DNA from: Nostoc indistinguendum CM1-VF10
GTDB lineage: Bacteria; Cyanobacteriota; Cyanobacteriia; Cyanobacteriales; Nostocaceae
Direction of reading: 5' to 3'
Length of the DNA: 64,000 bases
Assembly: GCA_019359215.1 (NCBI GenBank)
Contig: JAHHHS010000024.1
Location: forward strand, 23,390 to 87,389
Below are positions 1 to 8,702 of the stretch, piece after piece. Made by a program: the position numbers and the translations under genes. Positions within the stretch are counted from its first letter, which is position 1. Every line of letters begins with the position of its first letter. The notes beneath the pieces were generated by a model, which was given only the letters and a program-made list of their open reading frames with translations, had not been told where the DNA came from and did not search any database.

Positions 1-1702
1 CGTCAATGACCACATCAATCACGAACGGAGCGATCGCCACCATTGCTTTTTCTAGAGCAGCCTCGATGTCAGTCTCCCTCTCGACACGGATACCATTGGC
101 TCCCATCCCGCAAGCAATATTCACAAAGTTGGTCTGTGGAATTTCTGCATCCACGCCCTGAAAGCCTTGCATTGCAGTTCCCCGATCGCACATATTGTAG
201 TGTCCGTCATTAAGTACTATCCAGACAACTGGAACCTGGTACTTCACAGCTGTGCTGATCTCATTATTCATCAGCATGGCACCGTCACCAACAATGGCAA
301 CCGCTTTACCACCACGAGTTAGTGCCGCACCGACAACGCCAGTGGTAATATGCCCCATAGACGCGAAACCGCTACAGTTTCGGTAACGATGTGGCTTGGC
401 AAACCGCAGCATATAATTTCCCCAAGCGGAGGAACTGCTGGCCTCGGTCATCACCAATACATCACTTCGCTCAACAATCAGTCTTTGAATAGCATCCATA
501 AGCACTACGGGACGCACTTTTCCATGCGTACGTGGATTGATTGTACTGTGTTCATATCTAGGTAGCATCGCTTTTGCCAAATGAGCAGGATGCTGTAAAA
601 AGTGTTTCAACAGAGCTTTCACAAACACTTTGATGTCAGACGGAATGGCAAAAGTCTCAGCAGATGGATATGCAGTTCCTGGAACTTCTGGGTCGATGTC
701 AACATGTAAAAAGCCTCGCGAGGGTACCATTACGGGGAGCAGGAGTGATGTGCGTTCGCCTAAACGTGTTCCTAGAACTAAAGTGCGTAAGGGCCGGTAC
801 TCCTGCATATACCTAAAAACAGACTCATGCCCACCGAAGCCAGTGACACCGATAAACCGAGGATGATTTTCAGGAAAAATACCTTTAGCCCGTGGTGAAC
901 ACATCACCACAGCCCCTGTTGTCTCGACAAGCTGGCGAATTTCTTTTGCAGCACCCCGTGCCCCGAAACCGACCCAGATGGCAAAGGACCCCTCAGACAG
1001 TAAGCGTACACATTCTGCGATTGTTTCTTCACTTGCAGTTGCCAGACTCAGAGAAAGAGTAATTCGCGGCAACGAAGTTTTTAGTAAACTTGTCTGGATA
1101 TTTGTTGGAATACTGATATGAGCTACGAACCCTCCTGGTTGCCCTAGCCCAAGGGCAAGCCTTCGAGAAACCTCTGTGAGTTCATCACTGGATTCGAGAG
1201 TAGTTGCATAATGGAATATTTGCCCGGAAGTAAAAATACCTGTGCTAGGCATAGTGTAGGTGCTAGTTTCTTGGCAAGCCCAACGTCCCCTTTGTGGCGT
1301 TGATGTTGAAGCTGACACCAGAATCACCTTAGCACCTTCCCAACGGGCAGCTAACAGCCCTGTTAAAGCGTTAGTGATCCCTGGCCCTGTGGTAGTGAAT
1401 ACCACAACCGGGCGATCGCTAGCAAAGTGCGCCTCAATCGCTGCAAAAGCTGCTCCGGCTTCGTGGCGGAAGTGCAGCACCTTGATGGAGCTTTGATGTA
1501 ATGCAGCCCACACTGGGGCGATCGCGCCTCCCGATACACCAAAGGCATATTGCACTCCCATATCTTCCAGGATTTTAACCACTGCCTCTGCTACCAAAAA
1601 AGGTTTGGATGGCTTACTATAAGGCTGACTATAAGATTGCTGTTCTTTTGAGTTTAATTCTTTACTAGTATTAGTTTTTATATACTTAAATTTAGCATCC
1701 AT
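1..1702 (-). CDS. ThDP-dependent acetolactate-synthase-family enzyme, ScyA-like (C-terminus outside window)
   Basis: The frame is open from ATG at 1702 down to base 1, giving about 567 residues with the C-terminal end missing. After about 30 variable residues comes the Pyr domain: RHEAGAAFAAIEAHFA carries the expected catalytic Glu near residue 81, followed by TTTGPGITNALTG. The central domain follows, then the PP domain with GDGAMLMNNE near residue 472 and LNDGHYNM, the GDG-to-N signature that binds Mg-thiamine diphosphate. The whole is an acetolactate synthase/2-oxoacid decarboxylase fold. Wording such as VSGGAIAPVWAALH and the long N-terminus recall ScyA, which couples indole-3-pyruvate and p-hydroxyphenylpyruvate in scytonemin synthesis; that match is from memory. 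The partner genes of a scytonemin cluster would lie beyond the left edge and cannot be seen. A housekeeping IlvB is less likely, but another 2-oxoacid carboligase remains possible. Confidence 0.8.
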   Translation of the reverse strand, partial: MDAKFKYIKTNTSKELNSKEQQSYSQPYSKPSKPFLVAEAVVKILEDMGVQYAFGVSGGAIAPVWAALHQSSIKVLHFRHEAGAAFAAIEAHFASDRPVVVFTTTGPGITNALTGLLAARWEGAKVILVSASTSTPQRGRWACQETSTYTMPSTGIFTSGQIFHYATTLESSDELTEVSRRLALGLGQPGGFVAHISIPTNIQTSLLKTSLPRITLSLSLATASEETIAECVRLLSEGSFAIWVGFGARGAAKEIRQLVETTGAVVMCSPRAKGIFPENHPRFIGVTGFGGHESVFRYMQEYRPLRTLVLGTRLGERTSLLLPVMVPSRGFLHVDIDPEVPGTAYPSAETFAIPSDIKVFVKALLKHFLQHPAHLAKAMLPRYEHSTINPRTHGKVRPVVLMDAIQRLIVERSDVLVMTEASSSSAWGNYMLRFAKPHRYRNCSGFASMGHITTGVVGAALTRGGKAVAIVGDGAMLMNNEISTAVKYQVPVVWIVLNDGHYNMCDRGTAMQGFQGVDAEIPQTNFVNIACGMGANGIRVERETDIEAALEKAMVAIAPFVIDVVID

Positions 1703-1730
1703 ACAAACATCTGAGGAAGAATTTCCTTTG

Positions 1731-1748
1731 TGGGATAATATTATCCCA
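1731..1748. promoter_or_regulatory. Perfect 18-bp palindrome upstream of the ThDP enzyme
   Basis: TGGGATAATATTATCCCA reads the same on both strands. It ends 28 bases before the ATG at 1702 and contains a TAATAT core that could overlap a -10 box. Size and position suit an operator for a dimeric repressor, but the binding protein is unknown and this role is inference. Confidence 0.4.
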
Positions 1749-2073
1749 TACCCGAACTAGGTAAGTATAAAAATTTGTCCTTTAAATAAGGCAGCAACAG
1801 CTATCCTGAAGGCAAGAGCCGAAAGGATTTTAGCCGACTCCATCTTGATTAAGATAGTTTAGTTTGTTGTGCAAATCTACTTACTTATATTCACACAGTT
1901 TAGTCTTTTATTGTCTACCTACTTAAATGCTTTGATATCGAAGAAATGTTCAGAGGCTTTAAGAGCGGCAAATATGGCGATGCCTGCGGCCGGCTGCGCT
2001 AACGCAGATGGGTTCGCTCGTCTTTTGGTTTGTGAAAACTGAACATAATTAATCAAGACCCGGAGTATGAAAA
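1749..2073. other. Divergent intergenic region
   Basis: This stretch separates the leftward ThDP gene from the rightward HAD gene and must carry the promoter of the latter. Around 1978-2022 lies a GC-rich piece (GCCTGCGGCCGGCTGCGCTAA) of the kind of dispersed repeat common between Nostoc genes. A GGAG ribosome-binding site sits about 10 bases before the HAD start. No further gene is seen. Confidence 0.4.
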
Positions 2074-2772
2074 ATGACTGAATTTAACCAGTACAAGGCT
2101 TTAACTTTTGATTGTTACGGAACCCTAATCGATTGGGAGAACGGCATCTTAGGCGTGCTAAAACCACTTCTAATAGCACATAACACTAATTTGGATGATG
2201 ATCAAATTATTGAACTTTTTGCTGAATTTGAAGCAGAACTAGAAAGTGGTGATTATATCAAATATCGAGAAGTTTTGAAGAGAGTAGTCCAGAAATTTGG
2301 TGAACGATTTAGCTTTGCGCCAACTGCTGACGAACTAAATTCACTTGCTGATTCAATTCAGCATTGGCTGCCTTTCCCGGATACAGTTGAGGCACTTAGA
2401 GTCTTAAAGCAAAACTTTAAGCTGGTTATTATCTCAAATGTAGATGACGATCTCTTTGCTTTCTCGGCAAAGCACTTGGATATAAAATTTGATGAGATAA
2501 TTACAGCAGAACAGGCAAAAAGCTACAAACCTTCCTTAAACAACTTCAGACTGGCTATTGAAAGAATTGATTTGCCGTTAGACCAGATATTACACGTTGC
2601 TGCTAGTGTATATCACGATATTGTTACAGCCAAATCTCTGGGACTATCAACAGTCTGGGTAAACCGTCGAGCAGTCCAAAAAGCAGTTTGTCCCACAGGA
2701 TCAGCAATAAGTCAACCTGACTTAGAAGTGCCGGATTTAAAGACTCTTGCTGCTTTGAGTTCACCGAAATAA
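2074..2772 (+). CDS. Haloacid dehalogenase-type (HAD) hydrolase
   Basis: A complete 232-residue HAD superfamily protein. Motif I is FDCYGTL with the nucleophilic Asp at residue 13. Motif II is IISNVDDD, motif III the Lys of AKSYKPS, and the last motif HVAASVYHDIVTAKSLGLSTVWVNR, a pattern typical of the type II haloacid dehalogenase-like branch, where YHDI and VWVNR recur. The cap lies between motifs I and II. Members hydrolyse 2-haloacids or, more often in bacteria, small phosphorylated metabolites; the substrate cannot be read from the sequence. ATG at 2074 is preceded by GGAG at a good distance. The gene is divergent from the ThDP enzyme and has no obvious operon partner. Confidence 0.85.
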   Translation: MTEFNQYKALTFDCYGTLIDWENGILGVLKPLLIAHNTNLDDDQIIELFAEFEAELESGDYIKYREVLKRVVQKFGERFSFAPTADELNSLADSIQHWLPFPDTVEALRVLKQNFKLVIISNVDDDLFAFSAKHLDIKFDEIITAEQAKSYKPSLNNFRLAIERIDLPLDQILHVAASVYHDIVTAKSLGLSTVWVNRRAVQKAVCPTGSAISQPDLEVPDLKTLAALSSPK

Positions 2773-3006
2773 TACTGAGCAATAAGTACTCAGCGCCTAG
2801 TACTGTTTCGATAAGGAGCTGTTGTTACAAAACGATACAGGGATTGCAACATAGATTAATTCTGCCTTAATCTGGAAAAACTACTACGTCAGTTTGACGC
2901 CACGTTCAGCCTTCTTTTAGGGGCAACGTACCAAGTTCTGCTTCTGGTTTTCCAGGAGCAGGTGCCGATAAACTTGTTCAATAAAACACTTTGATAGCCT
3001 AAAACG

Positions 3007-3876
3007 ATGAAAGCATCTGCTAATTTCGACTTTGAAGACGAGAAATTTAATGCACCGCCTTCTCAAGTCATCCCCTGGTGTCAGATGATTAATCCTCGGT
3101 ATGGCATAGATGGTATGCAATCCCACGGTTTGGCGATTAAGCTAGATAATGCCAATGCTGTCGGTTTTGTGCCAGATGAGAATTGGCAGCAGGTAGAGCA
3201 TGAATTTAGCTCTGGAGTTGAAACAGTTTTTATTAGCACTACTCCACGTTTGGTTTTAGTGCGTCGGGGGCCATTGTCTGTTAAAGACCGGGAAAGCGGT
3301 CTAAAGCTAGGTACGCTCAAAGAGAATTATGATGCTTTTTTGGCAGACAAACTTAAATTTAAAACCTTTACTCGTTATCTAATTTTTATAGTGGGTGAAA
3401 ATAAAAAGTTTTTACATGAATCACCACTACAACTAACTCTTAATGGTGCAGCCGGAGCGAGTTTCAGCAAAACCTACTGCGAATATCAACAAGGCAAAGT
3501 AGTTAGTGGATTCGTTGCTGAACTAGAAAAAACTTATGCTGTTTATCGCAAGCAACCCTTGGCACCAAAAGGGCCATTGTTCCACGCTCACGGGATTTTC
3601 TGCCCCATAATTGAGTGCGAAGAAAGAGGTATTGAACCAAATACAGTTCTGGTAGCTTCAACTGTAGACTACAAACATCCCACGGTAGGGACTTTAACAC
3701 AATATTTAATTGCTTCCGATTCTCTTGAGTCTGCAATGATTTGCAAGACTTTTGAAGAATACAAAGATTTTGGAAAGGAACCTGTGAAATCAGAAACGCC
3801 TAAATTGGCAATGGCAGGAGTTTCTAACTCTTACGTTTATGCCGATGAAGATGATTTTGCTTATCCGCCGTATTAG
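3007..3876 (+). CDS. Conserved cyanobacterial protein, possibly DUF5895
   Basis: A 289-residue soluble protein with no signal peptide or membrane segment. It begins with an acidic stretch (NFDFEDEKFNAPPS), then PWCQMINP and HGLAIKLDNANAVGF, and ends in an acidic, Tyr-rich tail (YVYADEDDFAYPPY). I think it belongs to the cyanobacterial family DUF5895, which is mostly known from Nostocales; this is from memory and no function is established. A globular core followed by an acidic tail is also the plan of SSB-like proteins, but I see no proof of nucleic-acid binding. No strong Shine-Dalgarno site precedes ATG 3007. It converges with mltA, 64 bases away. Confidence 0.6.
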   Translation: MKASANFDFEDEKFNAPPSQVIPWCQMINPRYGIDGMQSHGLAIKLDNANAVGFVPDENWQQVEHEFSSGVETVFISTTPRLVLVRRGPLSVKDRESGLKLGTLKENYDAFLADKLKFKTFTRYLIFIVGENKKFLHESPLQLTLNGAAGASFSKTYCEYQQGKVVSGFVAELEKTYAVYRKQPLAPKGPLFHAHGIFCPIIECEERGIEPNTVLVASTVDYKHPTVGTLTQYLIASDSLESAMICKTFEEYKDFGKEPVKSETPKLAMAGVSNSYVYADEDDFAYPPY

Positions 3877-3906
3877 GTGGGAGTGGGGAGTGGGGGCTGG
3901 GAAAAC

Positions 3907-3942
3907 TATTCCCTATCCCCTATTCCCTATTCCCTATTCCCT
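3907..3942. repeat. Short tandem heptamer repeat (TTCCCTA)
   Basis: About five units of CTATTCC, the first slightly varied, lie in the convergent gap between the two neighbouring genes. The last unit overlaps the mltA stop codon (CTA at 3941-3943, TAG on the minus strand). Such heptamer arrays are typical of Nostoc and Anabaena genomes. Confidence 0.8.
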
Positions 3943-5224
3943 ATTCTTTGAGCAGCAAATAATATAGTGAACCATTACCGCCTGTGATGCCAGCGCGATC
4001 GCCTGCTAGTTTACCAGAACCCATGAAATAATCCACCCGGCCCGGGCCTTTGATGGCACTTCCTGTATCTTGGTCAAGTACAAAGCGGCTGACAATACGC
4101 TTCTCTAATTTGCTACCACTGACGGGATAGGGAAACGAGTTATAAATTAGCGCTAGCGCTCCCGGAGGCATGAGAGACTTATCTGTAGCAATGGAACGTT
4201 CTGCTGTTACTGGCACATGAATACTACCAGTAGCTGGTCTACCACTTGTTTCCTGAAAGAAAACAAATCGTTCCCAGCGTGGCAGATAATTGCTCAACTC
4301 CTGCGGCTTCCCCCGGAAATAGCTAATCAAACGTGGCATTGTCAATCCTTGCAGTGGAAGTTTGCCATCTTTGGCTAGTTCTCTACCGATACTAGTCCAA
4401 GGGTAATCAGTTCCACCTGCATAGCCAATTGATGTTGTTTTGCCATTAGTTAATTTAATTTGGGCAGAACCTTGGATATGTACCATATACGCATCTAAGC
4501 GATCGCGGAACCAAAGCAGTTCTAAACCGCGCAATTTGCTCTTATTCCCTTTTAAACCATCCTTCCCTTCCAAATCAATCCGTTTGGGGTGGGGTTTGGG
4601 CCATTGGCTGAAATTAGGTGGTAGCCGATAAAGAGGATACTTATATATTGCAGTTTTGACACGGCTAGCGGTGTAAATAGGTTCGTAGTAAGCAGTGAAC
4701 TTAACAGTACCCTTGCCATCGTTGCCTACAGACTGGTAAAAGACAAACTCACGGCGGACAGCAGCTTGTAGTTGCGCTGCTGACTTAGAACTGACAACTA
4801 GTTGGCGAAAACGTACCAAACTCCGGCGGACGCGATCAAGGGTAATTTCTTTAACTGGATAATTTTGATATGCTGCGATCGCCTCTTTCTTTGTTAGGTA
4901 AAGCAAACTGTTATCAATGGAAGCCAACAGTGCTTTGCGATCACCTCTGGTGGGCGAAATGCCAACGCCTGTTTTACCCCTTTGACCCCACAGTTGCTCA
5001 TCCCAACCCAAGCAAGCGTGCTGGGGCGTACAATCGGTTCCGATCACGATTGGTTTTAGCGGTGGTGTTACATTAGGAATGGTTGGTACTGGCAGAGGGA
5101 GATCAGGGGCGGTGGGTACTGGCAACGGCAGTAAGTTAGGAACCTGAGCAACAGAAGACCAGAGAGGGTTTACAAGGGCGATTCCCAGACTTAAGGAAAG
5201 CAAAGCAAGGGTTTTTCTCATCAT
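3941..5224 (-). CDS. mltA: Membrane-bound lytic murein transglycosylase A
   Basis: A 427-residue MltA homologue. Residues 1-27 form a signal peptide (Lys/Arg then a hydrophobic run ending near VAQ), followed by a Pro-rich linker (LPLPVPTAPDLPLPVP). The catalytic region contains KFTAYYEPIY and later ELLWFRDRLDAYMVHIQGSAQI, GYAGGTDYPWTSIG and ETSGRPATGS. The C-terminal 3D domain contains VLDQDTGSAIKGPGRVDYFMG, whose conserved Asp residues include the acid expected to cleave the MurNAc-GlcNAc bond and form the 1,6-anhydro product. The protein would act in the periplasm on peptidoglycan turnover. Its ATG directly follows the TAA of the small upstream gene, so the two are probably one transcript. 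Confidence 0.92.
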   Translation of the reverse strand: MMRKTLALLSLSLGIALVNPLWSSVAQVPNLLPLPVPTAPDLPLPVPTIPNVTPPLKPIVIGTDCTPQHACLGWDEQLWGQRGKTGVGISPTRGDRKALLASIDNSLLYLTKKEAIAAYQNYPVKEITLDRVRRSLVRFRQLVVSSKSAAQLQAAVRREFVFYQSVGNDGKGTVKFTAYYEPIYTASRVKTAIYKYPLYRLPPNFSQWPKPHPKRIDLEGKDGLKGNKSKLRGLELLWFRDRLDAYMVHIQGSAQIKLTNGKTTSIGYAGGTDYPWTSIGRELAKDGKLPLQGLTMPRLISYFRGKPQELSNYLPRWERFVFFQETSGRPATGSIHVPVTAERSIATDKSLMPPGALALIYNSFPYPVSGSKLEKRIVSRFVLDQDTGSAIKGPGRVDYFMGSGKLAGDRAGITGGNGSLYYLLLKE

Positions 5225-5503
5225 TTAGTTGAATCTTTCAACACTGGAACTAAAAATTGGTTCTACCCGGATTGCCACAATCCGAGAAGGGCGTACTACC
5301 ATATATTCCCCTTGAATATTTTTGATCGGTACGCTAATAAAGTCATTAGAAGCAGACTTTGGCACAAGTTCGCCGCTATACCATTTCTGAAACTCTTGAA
5401 TAGTAGGAAAGCGTACTTCTTCCCGATGACCGCTTTCCAGTAGGAGGTATACGGCATATTCATTTGCAGTTCTAGCCATAAGATTGGATGATTTGAAAAA
5501 CAT
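5225..5503 (-). CDS. Small conserved cyanobacterial protein upstream of mltA
   Basis: Up to 92 residues. The first eight (MFFKSSNL) may not be translated: a second ATG at 5479 gives an 84-residue protein beginning MARTANEYAVYLLLESG, which looks more like a natural start. The sequence is soluble, with a mixed strand/helix pattern (HREEVRFPTIQEFQKWYSGEL, IKNIQGEYMVVRPSRIVAIRVEP), and I do not recognise a named family. Its stop abuts the mltA start with no spacer, which indicates co-transcription and translational coupling. Function unknown. Confidence 0.65.
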   Translation of the reverse strand: MFFKSSNLMARTANEYAVYLLLESGHREEVRFPTIQEFQKWYSGELVPKSASNDFISVPIKNIQGEYMVVRPSRIVAIRVEPIFSSSVERFN

Positions 5504-5750
5504 TCAACCCATTGTTAACTACGTAACCCCCGAATGAAAAGGGTAAGCATACGGGAGGTGAGGGGACAAGGGAGAATTTACTTCCCTTTTTCTCATGTCC
5601 GATGCCCAATGACTCTTCAGGTTAACTGAAAGTTTCATGATTTCAAAACTCTTCATACATACAAATGCAAATGCCGGACTGTGGTTTGTCCGTTTTTGCG
5701 ATCGCCTTTTCCCAAAATCCCAAGTTCTGATTCAAAAGGAGAACTGCGGG

Positions 5751-6002
5751 TTAAGAAATAGGCACTGTAACTGTAACCGTGAAATGAAACTTGCTAGCTT
5801 GATCTTTCCCCAAAGACTCAGCCCAAATTTTTCCTCCCAAATTATCGATAATCCGGCGACAAATTGCCAAACCAAGTCCGCTACCACCTACAGTCCGTTG
5901 CAAAAATCCTTCTTCTTGATAAAAATGCTCTGTGCCTGCATCAAGGCAACTCCAACTTGGGTAGCGATCGCCTCTACTAAACCTACACAATCCTTGATAT
6001 AT
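5751..6002 (-). pseudogene. Relic of a GAF-histidine kinase with internal deletion
   Basis: The minus strand ends with FYQEEGFLQRTVGGSGLGLAI and IWAESLGKDQASKFHF, the G-boxes and end of a HATPase_c domain. Just upstream, in another frame (about 5940-6002), the reading KDCVGLVEAIATQVGVALMQAQ matches the end of a GAF domain. The intact kinase at 11905-13914 has the same two blocks (KAIATQVGAALIQAE and FYQEEGALRRTTGGTGLGLAI) separated by more than 200 residues that hold HisKA and the N-box. The relic has therefore lost the phosphoacceptor and most of the ATP site, and the join is out of frame. Confidence 0.75.
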
Positions 6003-6228
6003 ATAAAATATATATTGTGATAAAGTCTCAAAAGAAAATAATTGGGGATTCGTCATACATCTGGAATTTGTTTTTACTTATGTTTTAAATTAATTCCAGA
6101 TGCAATCCTTAACCCCCGCTATTCATTCCCACCCTATGAGTATATTGAGTGTGGGGACTTTTGCCTACCGTTAAAGACGAAAGGCTGATTTATTAAATTT
6201 TGGATTTTTAATTAGACCGCAGCGACGC

Positions 6229-6849
6229 TCAACTCACTTCAATTAAGCTTCGTTCAGTTAGGGTGACTCCATCAAATAAGCAATGGTGCAAATCGACCTT
6301 GGTCAGGTCTACTTCTGTAAAATCAACGTTACTTAGATCAGTTTTGTACAAAATAGCTTTGGCAAGACTGGTATGGCTCAGGTCTGCATTGCTCAAGTTT
6401 GCCCCAGTCAGGTTTGCACCACTGAGATTTGCCCCAGCCAAGTTTGCACCACTGAGGTTGGTATAGCGCAAATCTGCTCCAGCTAAATTTGCACCACTGA
6501 GGTCAGCATCATGCAAGTCTGCTAAACGCAAGTCTGCTTTCACAAGGCTTCCCTTATGCAAATCCACCTGCCTGAGAGTTGCCCGTATCAAGTTAGCAGC
6601 CTTGAGGTTTGCCAAAATCAGGTTTGCTCCAGTGAAGTCGGTTCTCCAGAGAGCCGCCGCAGTCAAATTTGCTTCGATCAGATTTGCTCCGCGTAGGTTA
6701 GTCTGTGATAGAGTCGCGTTAGCTAAGTTAGCTCTATTCAAATTAATTCCAGCTAAACACACTTCGCTGAGGTTGACTAAGTGCAGACTTTTTTGAGTGA
6801 AATTTCTCTCTCCTGCACAATAGCGTTTGAGAAGTTCATCAGCATCCAT
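6229..6849 (-). CDS. Pentapeptide-repeat protein
   Basis: A 206-residue protein built, from about residue 25 on, almost entirely of A(D/N)LXX pentapeptides (ANLANATLSQTNLRGANLIEAN and so on). It should fold into a right-handed quadrilateral beta-helix. There is no signal peptide or membrane segment, so it is probably cytoplasmic. Such proteins are very numerous in Nostoc and their roles are mostly unknown; only a few, such as MfpA/Qnr types, act as DNA mimics. About 20 residues without repeats (MDADELLKRYCAGERNFTQK) precede them, a common N-terminal cap in cyanobacterial members. It lies downstream of OCP on the same strand, 161 bases beyond its end. Confidence 0.9.
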   Translation of the reverse strand: MDADELLKRYCAGERNFTQKSLHLVNLSEVCLAGINLNRANLANATLSQTNLRGANLIEANLTAAALWRTDFTGANLILANLKAANLIRATLRQVDLHKGSLVKADLRLADLHDADLSGANLAGADLRYTNLSGANLAGANLSGANLTGANLSNADLSHTSLAKAILYKTDLSNVDFTEVDLTKVDLHHCLFDGVTLTERSLIEVS

Positions 6850-6976
6850 ACAGCCTGCCTCCCAAAATCTCCATTTCTCACCTGAAAACTACAGTATCTA
6901 CTCGATAAGTTTCTTTCGTTTAAGCTCTTTCAGTTATCCACACTTACAGCTATTTTCAGTTAATTAAATCACAGTG

Positions 6977-6998
6977 GAGGCACGGTATACCGTGCCTC
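6977..6998. terminator. 22-bp perfect palindrome downstream of OCP
   Basis: The arms GAGGCACGGTA and TACCGTGCCTC pair perfectly, 13 bases past the OCP stop. It could fold as a hairpin ending the OCP transcript, although no T-run follows. Similar GGCACGG hairpins are dispersed repeats in Nostoc. Confidence 0.5.
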
Positions 6999-7010
6999 TA
7001 TAAGAGTGGT

Positions 7011-7973
7011 TTATTTACGTACTAGGTTGAGCAGTTCTTTAGGAGAAGCAAGCAAGTCAATCCCTACGAAGAAGATTTTATCTTGGGGATCTAGCAAAAA
7101 CCGCCATGCAATATTCATCCCAACACTGGCACCGAACCAAGGGGTTTGGACTTTGCCTGTAACTTTAATTTGGGTATAGCCATCTTCCACTGGCTCAGAT
7201 ATACCACGCTTTGGGATCATCTTCAATCCCTGGCATTCTTCACGCATATAAGCGCGGATTGCCTCTTGACCAATAATTGGTCTTTCAAAGGGGGGTTGCA
7301 AGGCACCTTCAGAGAGAAACAGAGCAACCGCAGCATCAAAGTCATTGGCATTCATGTTATTGATATAGCCCAACACCGTAGGATTATTGATGCCCTCAAT
7401 GGTGACTTTAGTCCGAAACGCTGGTGCAATGGGAGGAGCAACAGGTTCTGAAACTTTTTTGTAACTACCGGGAGCATTCGGGTCAAATCCCATGCTAACT
7501 ACGGTATTACGTAGAATTGTAATTTGTTGACCTGAATCAGCACTACGGATAGCTTGCAACACATCAGCAGCTTTAGGAGAAAGCTTGTAGCCTTCTGGGA
7601 TAGGAGCAACAATTCCCTGGGCCATCCATTCTCCTAACTGATACCAAAAGCCCAATTTGATGTTCACCGTGAAGGATGCATAAGAACGACACAGGGGAGT
7701 GTCAGCACGGTTAGCCAAATCGTACATGACTTGCGTTTGAGCCTCAAAAGGCATCTGCTTAATTTGTTCGAGTAAGCCTTGTGCAAGGATCATGTTAGCT
7801 GCTCCTGGAGCGGCAACTGTAATACTTCTACCCATCTCGGTATAGGCAAACCAGAGTAATGCTAGTTGATCTTCAGCATTGAGCTGAGAAAATGATTCGA
7901 CAATATTTGGAACAAGGTCAGCAACTAGAGTTCCGGGAAAAATACTTTGAGCCGACTGGATGGTAAAAGACAT
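7011..7973 (-). CDS. ocp: Orange carotenoid protein (OCP)
   Basis: A full-length two-domain OCP of 320 residues when started at the ATG of MSFTIQSAQSIFPGTL; an ATG five codons upstream (7988) is also in frame but does not fit the family N-terminus. The N-terminal helical domain has LLWFAYTEMG and LGFWYQLGE, holding the equivalents of carotenoid-contacting Trp41 and Trp110. The C-terminal NTF2-like domain has TVLGYINNMNANDFD (Tyr201), QTPWFGASVGMNIAWRFL (Trp277 and Trp288) and REECQGLK (Glu244, which pairs with the Arg of ITILRN). All of these ligands are present, so it should bind a ketocarotenoid and quench phycobilisomes in strong blue light. No fluorescence recovery protein gene lies next to it. 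Confidence 0.97.
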   Translation of the reverse strand: MSFTIQSAQSIFPGTLVADLVPNIVESFSQLNAEDQLALLWFAYTEMGRSITVAAPGAANMILAQGLLEQIKQMPFEAQTQVMYDLANRADTPLCRSYASFTVNIKLGFWYQLGEWMAQGIVAPIPEGYKLSPKAADVLQAIRSADSGQQITILRNTVVSMGFDPNAPGSYKKVSEPVAPPIAPAFRTKVTIEGINNPTVLGYINNMNANDFDAAVALFLSEGALQPPFERPIIGQEAIRAYMREECQGLKMIPKRGISEPVEDGYTQIKVTGKVQTPWFGASVGMNIAWRFLLDPQDKIFFVGIDLLASPKELLNLVRK

Positions 7974-8699
7974 AACAAAAATTCCCAAAAGAAAATTACA
8001 GTTCTATCGAATGTGAAAATCAAATATTCAAAGACGGAAGAAAGATGCATTTAGCATTTAACAAAGGCACTTAGCAATCTTTACGTCATCGTTAGCGAGT
8101 CTTCTCGTGTCGTACGCTGCTGGTCTTTTAAGGGTCACAGCCCATCGTATGCATCGCTTTACCAAAGGCACAGTGATTCTGTTGCCTATGAGTTTGAATA
8201 CTCGGCAAAGCACATTGCAGGCTTAACTGCATAGTTATCTAGAAAGCTTTAATCAACTGTGGTTTAACGCATTAATGTTGTTTGTATATCTTTATGTAAA
8301 GAAACATAACAAGTTCGTTACAAATAAGCAATACTTTCTCAGTTATAAATTAATAAGTTTTGCTTATATAAAATGTAAGTTTTGTTTAAAATAGATTACG
8401 CACAATTGCAAACTTATTGTGCGAAATGCTCTTGCATTCGAGCGTCACAGACTGTTGTAGACACCCCACTTCGCGCACGCATCCAAAATACCCTACTTGC
8501 TTAGTACGGCTTTTACTACTTTTTTATTTGTGTCAAGTGGTTGTAGAAAATATTTACATTAGTTAATATTCGTTTACAGATAACAAAAGCAAAGAGTGAA
8601 AGATAAGCTGTTACGCATTTAACCTGAACATTTACATGATGACTGATAACCGTTAACAGTTAACGACTGTAAAGAGTGTTTATACAATTTAGGCGCGTA
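7974..8699. other. Gene-free upstream region of OCP
   Basis: No coding frame of interest is seen. It must hold the OCP promoter. A GC-rich patch at about 8090-8150 resembles dispersed repeats. There is a 7-bp inverted repeat CGCACAA/TTGTGCG at 8399-8423 and a short palindrome CGTTAACAGTTAACG at 8651-8665, just before the hli relic. Confidence 0.35.
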
Positions 8700-8702
8700 T
8701 CA

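Noticed and set aside
5637..6020. 127-residue plus-strand frame over the kinase relic
   Set aside because: It is the antisense of the HATPase fragment.
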